Position numbers and translations under genes: made by a program. The notes under the pieces were generated by a model that was not told the DNA's origin, did not search any database, and saw only the letters and a list, made by a program, of their open reading frames with translations. Source: Zygnema cylindricum (Eukaryota; Streptophyta; Zygnematophyceae; Zygnematales; Zygnemataceae). From it: a DNA stretch of 64,000 bases. The stretch lies in NCBI GenBank assembly GCA_037447655.1, contig JBBHKE010001540.1, positions 25,943 to 89,942 on the forward strand. The letters run 5' to 3'. Every line of letters starts with the position of its first letter. Positions within the stretch are counted from its first letter, which is position 1. Shown one piece after another: positions 1 through 12,163 of the stretch.

Positions 1-330
1 TTTGGACTTTCTTTCCCTGGCGGTCATAGATCCTAGGTTCAATCCTAGGTTGTCAACTTTAATGGGCTATGACACTTGGTATCAAAGCTAGGATTGGACC
101 TCCTTCTTGAGGTGGTCTAAGGGATTTATCGTTTAGGAACTAGTTTCAACGGTAGCTGTAGTGGCAACATGTATGGTTTGTCCAAAGGTCCCCGGATCAA
201 TTCTTATTTGTCCATTTTAATGGGCCATACATGGTATCACACAATGTGAATTAAATTTTACACCCTAATGACTGTTTTCCACTTCACGGGCATTTGGTAA
301 ACGTAATATTCCTTCATTCCCTTTGTCAAC
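1..330 (+). mobile_element. possible LTR-retrotransposon remnant with tRNA-Met-type primer site
   Basis: TGGTATCAAAGC at 77-88 resembles the classic plant primer-binding site for the 3' end of initiator tRNA-Met (TGGTATCAGAGC). It sits two bases after a CA that could end an LTR. A diverged second copy of the same neighbourhood, ending TGGTATCAC, occurs near 215-240. No ORF or second LTR is visible, so this is at most a fragment; it differs in priming type from the two copia elements at 34-47 kb. Confidence 0.35.
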
Positions 331-1326
331 TCACTTAGATGCAAGCGGACCAGATTTTTATTCACCCATGGGTTGAGGCTCATCCACTTGAGTTGTGCTC
401 AGAGCAAAATAACTCTCGCCCATCTCTCCATCTTTGGTTCCTTCAGAAATTTTGCACAAAGTCTTTGCTTGGAGGTGCCCCTTTTGCAGTGTCCGATTCT
501 TCCTTACTCTACCTCCGGTTCCTCTCTCCTCACAACTGACCTTAAAAAAGACCTAAAAATTACTGAGGGGGGGCGATTTTTTTCTTTTTCTGGCATTCGC
601 CATCTTCAAATTCTTGCTTACCTCTTTGTGGTCTCCACAAAATTCACATTATATTATGCCTCTTTTTTTTTCGACCTATCCTCTCCCTAACTGATGCCTC
701 TCTATCGATTTCACTGGTTCAAATTGCGTTCTGTTGGATTGCTGAAAATGCATTATTCACTCTTCTACGATCACCGTCTTGATTCTCTAAGGTTGTTCTA
801 GCCTCAAAAAGCTTTCCGTAAAAAATAATGTTATCCCCTTTATTTTCCACACAAAGTTTCTCATCCTGACTCACTCCTTAAAATAAAACCATGGATCTTA
901 TGCAAAGTTGCATGTTTGGTTTTTCCTTCTAGTAAGGCATCCAATCTTACAACCCCCACTCTCACTGCCTCGAATTACGACTTAACTTCGATGTATGACT
1001 TATTCCTACGAATGACTTTCTTTCCTTTAGGCAAATGTATTGAAACTCTCTCGAGTCCATCCAACTCTCAAACAGACTAGCCACTCAACCAACAAAAATT
1101 TGTACCGCAGACATGCATCTATTCTGTGTTGAACAAGTTGAGATCAGCTGCACAATGGTTCCTGTTGGTGTGTGTGTTTTACGATTATCATTTTAGGAAA
1201 AAAAAAATCACATGTTTATTCACTCTGAAGAGGGCATCACACACGCGGTTTACATGTACCCCACTTTTCGACACTCGTACTGATGACTGTAAGAAATTGT
1301 TGTCTTTGTTTGGTTGTCGGTCACAG
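331..1326. other. unassigned sequence upstream of sugar-transporter exons
   Basis: The short ORFs here have no recognisable domains or membrane-segment pattern. The N-terminal exon(s) of the sugar transporter were looked for (glycine- and alanine-rich first helix, GWD-type motif) and not found; they probably lie outside the window. The last bases (TTGTCGGTCACAG at 1314-1326) form the acceptor of the first visible exon. Confidence 0.6.
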
Positions 1327-3793
1327 GCGGAATGCTGATGGCTGCTGCCGAAGGAGTAGAGGCTCTTATTGTCGGTCGAGCTACAGCCGGAATAGCCATT
1401 GGAATAGCTTCTGGAGTTGTCCCCGTTTACATCGCAGAATGCGCTCCGGCAGCAATGCGAGGTCGTCTGGCAACACTTCCCCAATTTATGGTTTCCACAG
1501 GAATTTTGCTTTCCTACTGTACCGCCTTCATTCTCTCACTGGCTTCAGCTCCTCAGTGGCGTCTTATGTTGGGCTTCTCCGTCCTTCCCGGCCTTGTGAG
1601 CCTCTTTTAGTTGCAAAACTTTCCATATGGTGCGCTGTTGTGAGCTATCTCCCACTTAGTCTATAACAAGGTTTAGAAGGCAGGCATTTTTTCGCTGCTT
1701 CTGGAATTGTTAGTCGAAGTAATAAACACGTACATATGTACTCAGCCTGGTGGCTTGACGCAGGTATTTGGTGGACTGATACTATATCTCCCGGAATCTC
1801 CTCGATTTCTCTGTCTTCGCGGTCGTCGTGCCGACGCCCTTTCAGCCGCGATACGCCTAGGATTGCCCTCAGACGAGTTGCCTGCCCCAGGTATGTGAAA
1901 TAATCAAGACTTCTTTTCCTCTTTATAACATATGTGAAGATGAACACGAAGTGAAACCGTTCTTATCTTCTGGCAGCGAAATACTGTTTTTCTAACAGCT
2001 TTATCATATTTGTCTGTTAGTTTGTGAGATCATGTTAACGATCTCTGGGACTGGAACGGTGTCAGTCATCTGACAGCTAATGTTGCATTATTATATGTGG
2101 TTGCTTGAGAAATCTGGAAGCATACGTCCTGTCCAAATGCGAACATAAAGCATGTTTTGCTTTTGAAATGAATGATGCTCTCTGTTAGCGACCTGTCAAA
2201 TAGAAGTTTTCTGATGGGATTAATGTTCTCTGTAACATGTGGATGCTTTTCAGTGCCCTTTGGTAGGCTGTAGATCTGCAACTCTAGACCATTATGTTTC
2301 AGAAGCTTTTTTGTGGCCTCTTACCTTCATTGCTTGCTTTTCGGAGGACAGAGGAGGTAGCAAAGGAAATGGAAGGGCACATGGTCCCTCCAATAAATGA
2401 TGAGCTACAACAAGAACATGGCGATGGAGAAACTACGGAGCTTTTGCAGCAAGAAACCACTTCCGACCCAAGAGGCTGGCAAAAATTCAGTTTGAATCAT
2501 GTGAATGCTTTACTGCATGAAGTATCTCTGGACATGAAGGAACTTCTGGGAGAGAAAAGTTCTCGCAAAGCATTTTCCATAGGCTGCCTTCTTCAGGCTT
2601 TCCAACAGGTAGCCTGCTCATCATTTTTGCTTGTTGATTTACAGGAATGTAAGAGAATGGAAATATTAGTGATGGGTATTTGTAAATTCGATATCAGTGT
2701 TCATCAAAGGTCAGACATCAATAATTTTGAAATCACTAGCAGTTATTGATATCGTGGTTGTTGTCTATAACTGTCTTTTGTACAATTATAAGTGTGTTTC
2801 GTACATTGACACCAACTGTACAACTCATAGTATGTACTTATACCTCCAAACTACTCATTCGTACTTTTTTGACAAATTGTGGTTCCCTAAGCACTGTTTC
2901 AGAAACAAGTGCAAAACATTTTAGCTTCGGCATTATGGCGATGTCATCATTGATTAATCACGAGTTTTCCAAATTTAGGTTGATCACTGTCCATGTTTAG
3001 AATAAGTGGACATTCTAAAGACACTTACAAAGATTAATCTTGGCGTTTGCAGACAACAGTGTTGAGTGTTGATCCCCACCACTTGAAAACTTATTCTTAC
3101 TTTTTGCAGATTAGCAGTGTTGACTGTTAATCCTTTCTTCTTGCCTTTCTCTATCAGATGTGTGGCATCAACGCTATCGTTTACTACACACCAGAAATTC
3201 TCAGAAGTGCCGGGGCAGTCGACCTCATTCCTCTGAATACGGAGTCGGCCTCGATTCTCGCCACAATTATTGCTTATTCAGTAAAGTTACCCAGCATTGC
3301 ATTAGCTATGTCACTTATTGACGTTTTCGGTCGACGCATTCTTTTGCTTTATAGTATTCCTTTAATGGGCCTCGCACTGGCGGCTTTGGGTTTATCCTTC
3401 CAATTTCTTGCGTCTGGAGGTCTTCGCGCCGGACTCGCCATGGCTTCTATTGCTCTCTACGGTTGTTCGTTCGTTTTCGGTTTGGGCCCCATTCCCACCA
3501 TAGTGTGTTCAGAGATATTTCCGACCCACCTGCGAGGCTCTGCCGTGGGCTTGTGTGTGGCTGTTAATTTCCTTTGCAATTTGCTCGTGAGTCAAACCTT
3601 TCCCGATCTTCTCGAAAGCGTTGGGCCTCCGAGATTGTTCGGTGCCTACTCTCTCGTGTGTGGCGCGGCCTGGGTCTTCGTATACCTCGCTCTTCCGGAG
3701 ACCAAAGGCTTGCGTCTGGAAGATGTGGGCGAATTTCTGCGAGGGAATAGAACCGATGTATGTGAAAAAGATGGAGGTGACAGGAATGAGTGA
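1327..3793 (+). CDS. MFS sugar transporter, tonoplast monosaccharide transporter-like (5' partial, 4 exons)
   Basis: The product is probably a 12-TM proton-coupled monosaccharide transporter related to plant tonoplast TST/TMT proteins. Exons are 1327-1595, 1764-1890, 2352-2608 and 3158-3793; all junctions are GT/AG and phases match (2 leading bases, then phase 0, 1, 0), giving about 428 residues to TGA at 3791-3793. Visible signatures are a helix-4/5 block with RATAGIAIG, PVYIAE and a RGRL turn, then PESPR, a central loop, CGINAIVYYTPEIL, a DVFGRR loop, SEIFPTHLRG and PETKG near the C-terminus; these are classic sugar-porter motifs. The central hydrophilic loop (LPAPEEVAKEMEG to LQAFQQ) is only about 85 residues, far shorter than the roughly 300-residue loop of canonical TSTs. 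The N-terminal helices are missing, either because they lie off the window or are lost. Another sugar-porter subfamily is possible. Confidence 0.85.
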
Positions 3794-4898
3794 GAGCGGG
3801 TCAAGCTCAGTAAATGCAGTGATAACCTTAGGGGTGATTGAACCCAGTTTAGTCACAGTTTCGGAGTTACCTATCTTCTTGTTGACTTTAGCTAAGTTAG
3901 TCGATGTAGTAAGGCTTGTAGGCTTTGCAGGTCAAATGACGTGCACCTTTTTAATTGTATATAGAGGAACAGTTTTGTTGGAGATAAAAGATCGAAGGTC
4001 AATGCCCAACATAGGATTATGGCTTATTTACAAATGCTGGCAGTTGTTTTGTTGTGTCATTCGCTATTTCCATGTTTGTGTTTATTTACTTGGAGGAAGT
4101 TATTCCATGGACCAGTATGGAGATTTCTACCGGCTGTTGAAAAGGACCAGGTTTCCAAGTTATTTAGGAGCTCTTGTAAGGCTATCATCCATTGTAGTAT
4201 AAAAAGGCTGATTCTGGAAAATTGTAGTCTGCTAAAATGTTGTACTAAGAAGGTATGCACAATCCGTTGTCATGTATTGTAAACGTTTTACTTTTATTGC
4301 CAGATAATGTTTTGGTATCCTCTGCACGTTCTAAGGTTGTTTTTCCCTTTCTTGAAATGTTTATTTATTATTGGTATTCTTAAAGTAAAAATTTGTCTCC
4401 TTAAAACAGAAAAAGCATTTAATTGGTAAACAAAAATAACAATTTGAAATGTTGCAATCGAACAAGGGTAATTGTTGAACTGTGTTACTTGTGGCATAGA
4501 TAATTGTACCATTGTTCATTGTACCACTCTACGGTAGACATTCTATCCTTCTGCGTCCTGTCTCCAATTTGAATGGCATGCAGTATTGTCTGGCGCTACA
4601 GTCTGGTTGGGCCCAATTCGATATATCATATTTCAGCTCAGAAATGGGTCAATGTTCATGTTCTACGGCTTTTTAGGGTAACCCGATTCTGTAGACCCAG
4701 AGCTTTTCTTCATATTTCTTCATATTCCTTCACATTTTTAGGTTTCGAACTGGTTTCCACGGGTCTTCGAGAGCATTTATCTCACGTGTGAGCATGTGTC
4801 ACTGTATTTGTAGACAGTGCCTCAATTCGTCAGTGATACCCCAGATTCCAGTTTGCTGGAAACAGCATTACATTCTGTGAATTCTGGTTGATTTCAGT
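3794..4898. other. 3' flank of the sugar transporter, no gene seen
   Basis: AT-moderate sequence after the transporter stop. It presumably holds the 3' UTR; the ORFs lack similarity to anything I recognise. An hAT-like MITE begins at 4899. Confidence 0.5.
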
Positions 4899-5345
4899 TA
4901 GCGTTGTGTATCGAAGGCCCGTTGCCGATATTCCATATGTACCTAATTTTGGGTACCCGATAATCGATATATCGCTTCAATATATCGAGGAGCTTAGTAT
5001 CGTGATATCTATGCGATATATCGGCCAATATCACGATTTACTTTAATCGTGATACATCGAAGTGACGCTAGGTCAAAAAAAAAATCAAAGCCCCCCTCTC
5101 CCCCCTCGTGGCGCGTGCTCAGTGGGGGGGGGGGGGGGGGGGGGGGGGGGGGGCGCAAGATTTTCCATATGATTTGTCGTACGATTTATTGTACTGTATC
5201 TGTATGGACACCCACCTTCTACCAAATGTATCGCGATAAAAAAAGTTGATCCTGGTGCGATATATCGAGGTGTCTGACCGATCGATTATCGATATATTGC
5301 ATATCAAATTTATCGCGATATGATTATACCCGATACACGACATTA
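4899..5345. mobile_element. hAT-like MITE, family 3 (TAGYGTTGTGTATCG ends)
   Basis: The terminal inverted repeats are TAGCGTTGTGTATCG on the left and CGATACACGACATTA on the right. Imperfect 8-bp flanks ATTTCAGT (4891-4898) and CATTCAGT (5346-5353) share TTCAGT. The body is packed with CGATATATCG-type palindromes and a run of about 29 Gs at 5125-5153. It has no coding capacity. The related, better preserved copy is at 20809-21709. The hAT assignment rests on TSD length and TIR form. Confidence 0.7.
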
Positions 5346-7674
5346 CATTCAGTTTTCAGGCAATGGATATTACGGTATACAGGGTATCATGTCCATTTTT
5401 TTGAATTTTGCGATATTTATAAAAAAAAAAAAAAAGGTTTCAAAATACCTGCCTTCAAAAAGTAAACAAGCCGAAAACATTTAACTTCGATGTTTTATTA
5501 GCTTCACAGTGAGTTCCGAAATCTGTCTTGCCCTCTTTCTCATTCAATTGGATGCTAGGAGTCTCACATTTGCAAAACACTCTTCCAAACCAAAGCATGT
5601 GGGCCTAATAAAGGACAAGAACTACCTAAAAGCAAAGGTACGCCAGTAATGATCATTTTCTATCGCCAGCTGCCACATGGAAGTGAAGGAAAAGTGAAGA
5701 GCAAATTCATACGGCAGAAAGACGACAAAAATATTCAGATTCGACTGAAAATGAGATATTTGCTGCAAAATGAGTGCAAATTTCAACAACGAAATTTCCA
5801 CCAACTCAAAATTCACATACTCCTTTTCCACTCCAGGAAACACAGAATTAACATTTACAATATTTTTCCACAAAACCACAACATGCAAGACCTCCATTAT
5901 TTTCAAAAAAAAATACATGCCATCAAAACATCAATTTCACATTTGAAAGGAAACCTGGACAGTCTCCCACTCATAGTCAAACAACAACAAAAAAAAAAAA
6001 AAAGAGAACAAAAAAGAAAGAGGGTCTCAACAATTAAAAAAAAAAATTATATGGGACAGGAATTTTCTGCCGCTGGACTAGGAAAAAAAATACTACATAC
6101 CAATTTTCAGCAAAACAAAATCGTTTTAAATTTTAAAACGAGACCAGTTTGCAAAACCTCAACTTACAGTTTTTCCCTTTCAAATTCCAAAAGACTACTA
6201 TAGAGGGAAATTTCATCCTATCCTCTCTCTCTCTCACTCTCTCCCTCCCTCCCTCTCTACCTAGATTAGGTGAGGGCAAAAGAGCCTGGCAAGAGAGCTG
6301 ACCGATGGAAATGGGAAAAACTCTTCTTGCCCCCAAAAAAAAATGCACAAAACTCTTTTTTGAAACCTCTTTTGCCCCATTTGCACCCCATCTACCCTCA
6401 CTCTCCCTCCACCCCCCCCATCCAGCTATCAAACAAAGAAAAAGTCACATCAGTATGTTTTTTTGTCGCTAGTAAGCTACGCCAGTTCTCACTTTTGTCT
6501 TATTCACAAACACCATCTACAAAATCCACACTAAATCCTACACCCCCTTTTCTCCCAATGGGAACTGTACACAAAACCCGTCTTATGAGTCCAAATTTTG
6601 ATCCTTAGATCTCCTTTGGATAAAAAAGTATCTACGCTTCTCTCCCCTCACCAAGCCTATCTCTCTGCCTCTCCTTCTCTTCCCTTCTTCCTTAATCCCA
6701 TCCCATCCTTCCTTTCTCCCCAAACCCTATATATTATACGAGTTTTATCCGAATTACCCGAATTCAAAACCTCTCCCTCACCCTCATATAACCTCTCCCT
6801 CGCCCTCTCCCTCTCCCTGTCGTATCATCTATGAAGAAGAGGTTTACACTCCATTTGCGGTGGCTGTCCACTCTCTCTCATCCTGAGGAAGGCGTCCACG
6901 GCGGCCGGCGGAATGGAGTGCATCCATGGAATGGCCGGTGGGAGCGAGGAAGGCGCTTCTCTGTTAGCTGTAACGGAACGGAAATCCATGGGAGGGAAGG
7001 GAGGCTGCATGGAGAGTGCGGGAAGGAAGGAGGGAAGCCATGGAGAGACGGTCTCGGAAAGGGAGAGAGGCCTCCATGGGGCCTCTCCGAGCTTGAGAGA
7101 GGCTCGAGCAATGGCTTGGGTGAGCCTGGAGGGAGAAGGAGAGGAGGAGAGGAAGGAGAGGTTAGGTTGGTGAGGTAGGGATATTGGGTGAGGTAACGAG
7201 GGGGAAGGGGAAGAGTGGCGAGAAAGTGAGGGAGGTGGAGAAAGAGTGAGGTGGAGAGGGAAATGTATTAAGGAGCGGGTTCAATTAAGGAGGGAAACAA
7301 GGCCAGTGAGTGAGTTGCGAGCATGGGAGAGATATCGCATGACAGAGGGGAGGAGAGACAAGCCCAGGGAGACGAAGAAAACCAGAGGGCGACAATCATA
7401 AACTCTAAGGGATAGTGAGGTCCAGAGTGAGAGAGAGAGAGAGAGGGAGAGAGAGAGGATATTAGACGAGGATGAAATGATGATTAGAAAATCGGACAAC
7501 TGGTGAATCGGTAGACTGCCCAATTACCTGCGTTATTCTAGAGAGGCTTCGTAAGGTTTTCAAAATATTCTTAACGCTTTGTAAGAATTTTAAGAGATTT
7601 ATAGGAATTCTTCAAATTTAAAAGATATGTCTGTTAGTATTTTATATGTTTGAGGCTTGCAAGGGACGCCTCAC
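5346..7674. other. low-complexity and unassigned region
   Basis: Contains A-rich tracts (about 5980-6060), CT-rich tracts (6220-6260, 6650-6830) and purine-rich sequence (6900-7480). The many overlapping ORFs follow base composition and show no domain. I looked on the minus strand for the remaining exons of the aspartic protease (second DTG/DSG active site, flap tyrosine) and did not find them. Confidence 0.5.
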
Positions 7675-8010
7675 ATCGTGTTTGCCGCATTCCGTGCAGG
7701 TGGAGCACGGGACATATGTCACAGTGCTGCCTGTGTCAACTATGAGACTGAAGTGCTGCGGCGGAGTCCCAACCCAGAGATCCGTGAAATAGTAGCCACG
7801 TGTCAGCACATGGCCGTACAAATCCATGCGCGCCTCGCCCTGCAGATCACGGCCACGCAGTGACGTCATGTTCGCTGACGTGGCAAGCACGCCGTAACGC
7901 AAAGGCGCCACTAGGAAGTCGCCACGTGTCGCATGAGAGGACAGCGGAAGGAGGAAGAAGTAGGTTAACAGGAGAAGAGACCTTATGCGATGGCCGGCCT
8001 CCAAGGCCAT
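7675..8010 (-). CDS. plant aspartic protease, first exon only (partial)
   Basis: Encodes 112 residues: an N-terminal signal peptide (about residues 1-27, with LLLLTYFFLLPL as core), a short prosegment, then the start of a pepsin-like A1 domain. Seen in sequence are the YYFTDLWVGTPPQ strand, the first catalytic motif DTGST (Asp92) and the cysteine-rich turn PCSTC-TEC-GKHD typical of a plant aspartic protease subgroup. The exon ends GAT followed by a GTGAGG donor at 7674, phase 0. The rest of the enzyme, including the second catalytic Asp, was not found downstream on this strand before the transporter, so this is either a gene with a very long intron or a 5' gene fragment. It lies 395 bp downstream of the MYB stop, same strand. 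Confidence 0.75.
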
Positions 8011-8405
8011 GGCGGCAAGAGAGTGTTATATGAGGGAGAGACGTAGCAGGAGACAAGATGAGGAGGAACCGAGCGCGAGAGAGGAGACGAGAAGGGACAT
8101 GAAGGAGGAAACGAGGAGGAGAAGGACGAGGAAAGCGAGGGAAGGAATGAAGGACAGATCGCCTCTTTGACTTGCTATGAGAGAGGAGAGTTTGGGAGTT
8201 TTTGACTTGAGAAAGGAAAGTACGAAACCGACTCATCAATGACAATGGAGTCAGTAGACTGGTAAGAGCGCCGACACGCACGTGCGGAGGAGGCGGGACA
8301 ACCAACGATAACGCTGTACTATCAAAGCCGTACCTGGAGGTACGGAATAGGTACAGTACACCGTGTATCGCTATTAGAGTTCATAATTTTTTCGCCAATT
8401 AAGTG

Positions 8406-9711
8406 TTAAAACATCAATTCTCCGTACACACTTCTCCGATTTTCTAAAGGAGACCGCCAGTTGAAAGCTGAGAATCTTATCTTTCGAAGGAGACGCTTTG
8501 GCGCCCCCCCCCCTCCCCCTCTCTCCTCTCCTATCTCATGCTCTGTCGCACTGGACCCTCCTGCGCTGCTGCAATCCGATCCCTCCTCCTCCCTCTCCTC
8601 CTCTTCTCCTACCTCCTCGCCATCCCTCTCCTCCTCTGCCTCCCTCTCTCTCCTCCTTTCTCTTTCTCCTTCCGTTTCCCTCTCTGTTTGCCTCTGTCCT
8701 TCTCTCTCCTTCTCCCTCTCCCCTTCACTCTCCCTCTGCCTCTCCCTCTCCCCTTCCCTCCACCTCCCAATCTCCTCTCCCTCCGACCCTGACGCCCTTA
8801 ACTTCGCCAACTCCGCCCCCACTCCCCCGGTTGCCCCCACCACACTCTCTGTCCTCTCGCCGTATCTCTCCCCCCCTCCTTCCCTCAACCCTCCCTCTCC
8901 CTCCCCTTGAGAGCCCCTCTCTCCTCCCACCTCCCTCCCCCCGATTCCCCTTGCTCCTCCTCCCTGCCCCCCCCCCTGGGGGTGCTGGTGCCTCTTGAGC
9001 GTGGAGTTCCAGTGGTTCTTTATGGCGTTGTCCGTACGACCGGGGAAGTGCCGCGCGATGGCAGACCAACGGTTGCCGTACAGCCTGACAAGCGGGGGGG
9101 GGGGGGGGGGGGGACTCAGGGGGGGGAGAGAGAGAGGAGGAGAGAGGGAGACAGAGAGATAGCGACAAACCGAGAGGGAGAGAGAGCGAGAGCGAGACGC
9201 ACCTGTGCGCGGCCAGCAGCCTGGCGTCCTCCTGGGGGGTGAAGGGATGGCGCGATACGAGGGGGTCGAGCTGGTTGCACCACCGCAGCCGGCAGCTCTT
9301 GTTCGACCGCCCGGGCACGCCGCGCGCGATCAGGGACCTGCGGGGGGGGGGGGGGTGGGGGGGGGAGACGGGCCGGTCAGAACGAAGGGAGAGGAGGACA
9401 GGGAGGGAAAGGACGAGAGATGGAAGGAAGAGGGAGAGGGAAGGTCGGCGGGAGTGCTCACCAGCTGCGCGGGCCATGGCGAGCGACCAAAGCCCGGAGG
9501 CGGTCGTCCTCCTGCAGAAACGACAAGAGAGATTGCTGCCACGTCAGCAGCGACTTCGCCAGGCAGCTTGGCATACTTGTGGCGCGTGACGTGACAGCCG
9601 ATGCGACTCTCCAGGCGTGGGGAAGAAGCGACTCACCTCTGTGGTCCACGCGGCCTTCGCTTGGGGGTTGCTTTGGACACGTGGCATCGTCGGGCCCGCC
9701 TGGCCCGCCAT
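8406..9711 (-). CDS. R2R3-MYB transcription factor, MYB44-like (4 exons, complete)
   Basis: Nuclear DNA-binding regulator. Splicing exons 9711-9637, 9511-9462, 9337-9203 and 9084-8406 gives a 312-residue ORF; every junction is GT/AG and the codon phases match exactly. R2 has Trp22, Trp42 and Trp61 (W-x19-W-x18-W) and the [15 protein letters not shown] helix. R3 has Phe74, Trp93 and Trp112 with [18 protein letters not shown]. The RLRWCNQL plus NHWNSTLKR pair is characteristic of subgroup 22 (MYB44/70/73/77) plant MYBs. The C-terminal half is Glu/Arg/Gly-rich low complexity and lacks recognisable subgroup motifs. Introns interrupt R2 twice and R3 once; angiosperm subgroup-22 genes are usually intronless, so this layout is unusual. 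Introns carry long poly-C runs on the coding strand. The start ATG at 9711 has GAAGCC before it. Confidence 0.88.
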
Positions 9712-9745
9712 GGCTTCCGGAAGGACGCTCGAGCTCCCTCGCCTA

Positions 9746-9779
<34 letters not shown>

Positions 9780-11716
9780 GCTCTCTCTCTCCCTCGCTCG
9801 TTGCCGCTTGGCGCTGTCGGCCTCTCTCTGAGGATGGCTGGTTCCCCGGAGAGTGGCTGCGGCCGGCCGCTTATCAAGGGGCGAGGAAGGACGCAGAGGG
9901 TACTGCTGTACGGACGCGCGCGAGAGGCCGTACGAGTGTCGCGCAAGGCCGCGGGAGGTTGCGCGATCTGCAGCCGTTGGCGAGGTGGCGGGGCGGGAGG
10001 CGGTTAAGCGCTACAGTAGCTGCCAAACGGATTTTGTCGGCTGCCAGCGTGCGGGGCGTTACGGGCCTGACCGAACGAATCTGGCGGAGATACGGAGGGT
10101 ACTGTAGTGGCCCGCGAGCCATTCATTATTGCTCGGCTGGCCCCATGTGGGAAACGAGGATCGGGACAAGCCCGCAGCCCAGCCGATTCGTCGCAAGTCC
10201 GATATTCGGACAGTCCGAGTGACGCGAAACGACAACTGCGACCCCGAAGCGCGGAACAACTTGCGGGCGGTCTCGAATAGAGAGATCTTCTTTTTGTCTG
10301 GAATGTAACGTACTTTGTCGGGACATATCATGCTTTACTGTTGACAGTTGGCCCCGGTCTCGGTCATCGCATTCGGAGCTGCGAGCGAAGTGCGTCGTAC
10401 GATCGCCTCTCTGGCGTAGTCGCGACACCGCAGAGATCCAGCTGGATATCCTGTCTGGTAGGAGCTGAGCTGGCAGACCATTTGAATGCCATGTGGATAA
10501 AACGCGGTGGCACGCGGCAGAGTTATGGGCAAGCATGTCGGTGAGGGTCAAAACGCCGCAGGACAGTTGTTCACGACGAGAAAAGACAATGTGCCGCCCG
10601 ATCAGCGGTTGTGCTAACAGCCTGCGGGCGTTTCTCTGTACGGAGCGGATGCTCATGATGCGACGGCCTACGTGACGATAAGACAAAAAATCTCACATGT
10701 GACAGAGCAGGACAGCAGAAGTCTGTTCTCCTTCCCGGTTCCGAGCTTGCTGCAAGCTGGCTGCCGGGAACAGTTGACCCTGCCAGCCGAAGGGCTTGTT
10801 CTGTAGGAAGACTACCGGCCGGGGGAAGCCGTAATCCAATTATTTACTGCCACGTGTTTGGACCAGCTAGAAATCGGTTCGAGCGTTCGTATCGATAACC
10901 GACAACTTCGTTAGAGGAAGCCTTTGACAGCTTTTTCCAATTTGACTGTCGGTGCCCGTTGCTCGAGAAACCCGCGAAAAGCACGGCCGGCTTTTCCATG
11001 TCTGGAATCTTAACGGCCATATTGAATGGCCTCGATGCCGTACGGCGGTGCTCGCAGGCGTCGTCAACGAGATTCCCATCTGCGGAACAGCGATGGCGCA
11101 ACGCGACAGGGCCGTGCGCTCCAGGGAGCGGCGCTTCTCCTGTCGCGCGACCCCAGCGACGCCGCGCGACAGATAGTCAACAGCCAGATGCCAATCATAG
11201 CGCCACCGCCACCGGGGATCACGGGGTCCGTTTCAATAATATTAAAAGTGTGGAGCGCTATCCATTATTCAGATAGCGACAAACAGCTGTTCAACGATAG
11301 TATCTATTTTCGGACATATCCGCACCGCCGATGTGGTTATTGTAGCCTCGGAGCGACCACCGGACAGCCAATCGGAAGCTCAGACGCAGCCCAAGCTGAG
11401 GGTTTCTGGTTGGAGCCGGTCGCAAGCACGGAGCGAGGCCAGCTGCGAAACGCTGCCGGCTGGCGTCGTACGCAAAAACGGCCCCAGCGGCAACATTTCC
11501 AAACGCTGGGCGGCTGCCGTTAGCGGCGTCAGAAGTAGTGCCAGCCTGCCCGCGAGGCGGAATTCTGTTTGCGAAAGGGAGCAAACGCAGCCGTGGCTGG
11601 TCGTCGGTCGGCGGCTCGCAAGTTATAATGCGAACATGGCAGCGAAAGCGAACAAGGGAAATGTAAGGGAACACGTATAACCACTGTGGCATAATCTCTA
11701 CTACAGTACAGTACAG
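9712..11716. other. GC-rich 5' flank of the MYB gene
   Basis: High-GC sequence upstream of the MYB start, with (CT)n at about 9745-9795 likely in the 5' UTR. ORFs on both strands are long only because stop codons are rare here; none shows a domain. No transposon ends were recognised between 5346 and 11716, in sharp contrast to the rest of the window. Confidence 0.5.
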
Positions 11717-11718
11717 TA

Positions 11719-11917
11719 CACCGTGAATCGTTATTAGCCTTATGTACTCTATATCGGCACCCCAAAATTTTGACATTGATACCTTAAATATAATAAATTA
11801 CACTATTTAAGAAAGTGGACCATAATCTGCCGCGTCTCCTGGCACTAAATTAGAATGAATGACGCTAATTTTTTCTTTACACTAATAATTTCTATACGCT
11901 AATAAAGATTCAAAGTG
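11719..11917. mobile_element. TA-flanked MITE (199 bp)
   Basis: Ends are CACCGTGAATCGTTATTAG on the left and CTAATAAAGATTCAAAGTG on the right, each bordered by TA. This is an inverted match to the equally long copy at 48148-48346, including the shared GTGGACCATAATCTGCC-type interior. TA duplication suggests a Tc1/mariner-type mover; that is inference. Confidence 0.7.
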
Positions 11918-12163
11918 TAACACTTCAGGAACACCAGAAAGTTTGATTTTAAAAAAATTGTGAAATCGAAAAAGATTTTGACGTACAAAAGAGAATCTCG
12001 GCATCCAATAAAAATCTTGTACGTTTTTTAAAAATGATTATACAGCCATCGATAAAGCTACACGTCATAGATTCTACTATTTTTGTGGCACGCATTTAAG
12101 CATACCTGTCAATATCACGTGACAGGATTTTGCTTATTTTGCAATTAGTGAATTTTCATGTGA

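Noticed and set aside
8461-8998. Ser/Pro/Leu-rich plus-strand ORFs
   Set aside because: Antisense to the MYB last exon, whose frame is fixed by three consistent splice junctions.
10126-10686. 186-residue minus ORF upstream of the MYB
   Set aside because: GC-rich DNA with few stops; overlapping ORFs exist on both strands and no motif is recognisable.
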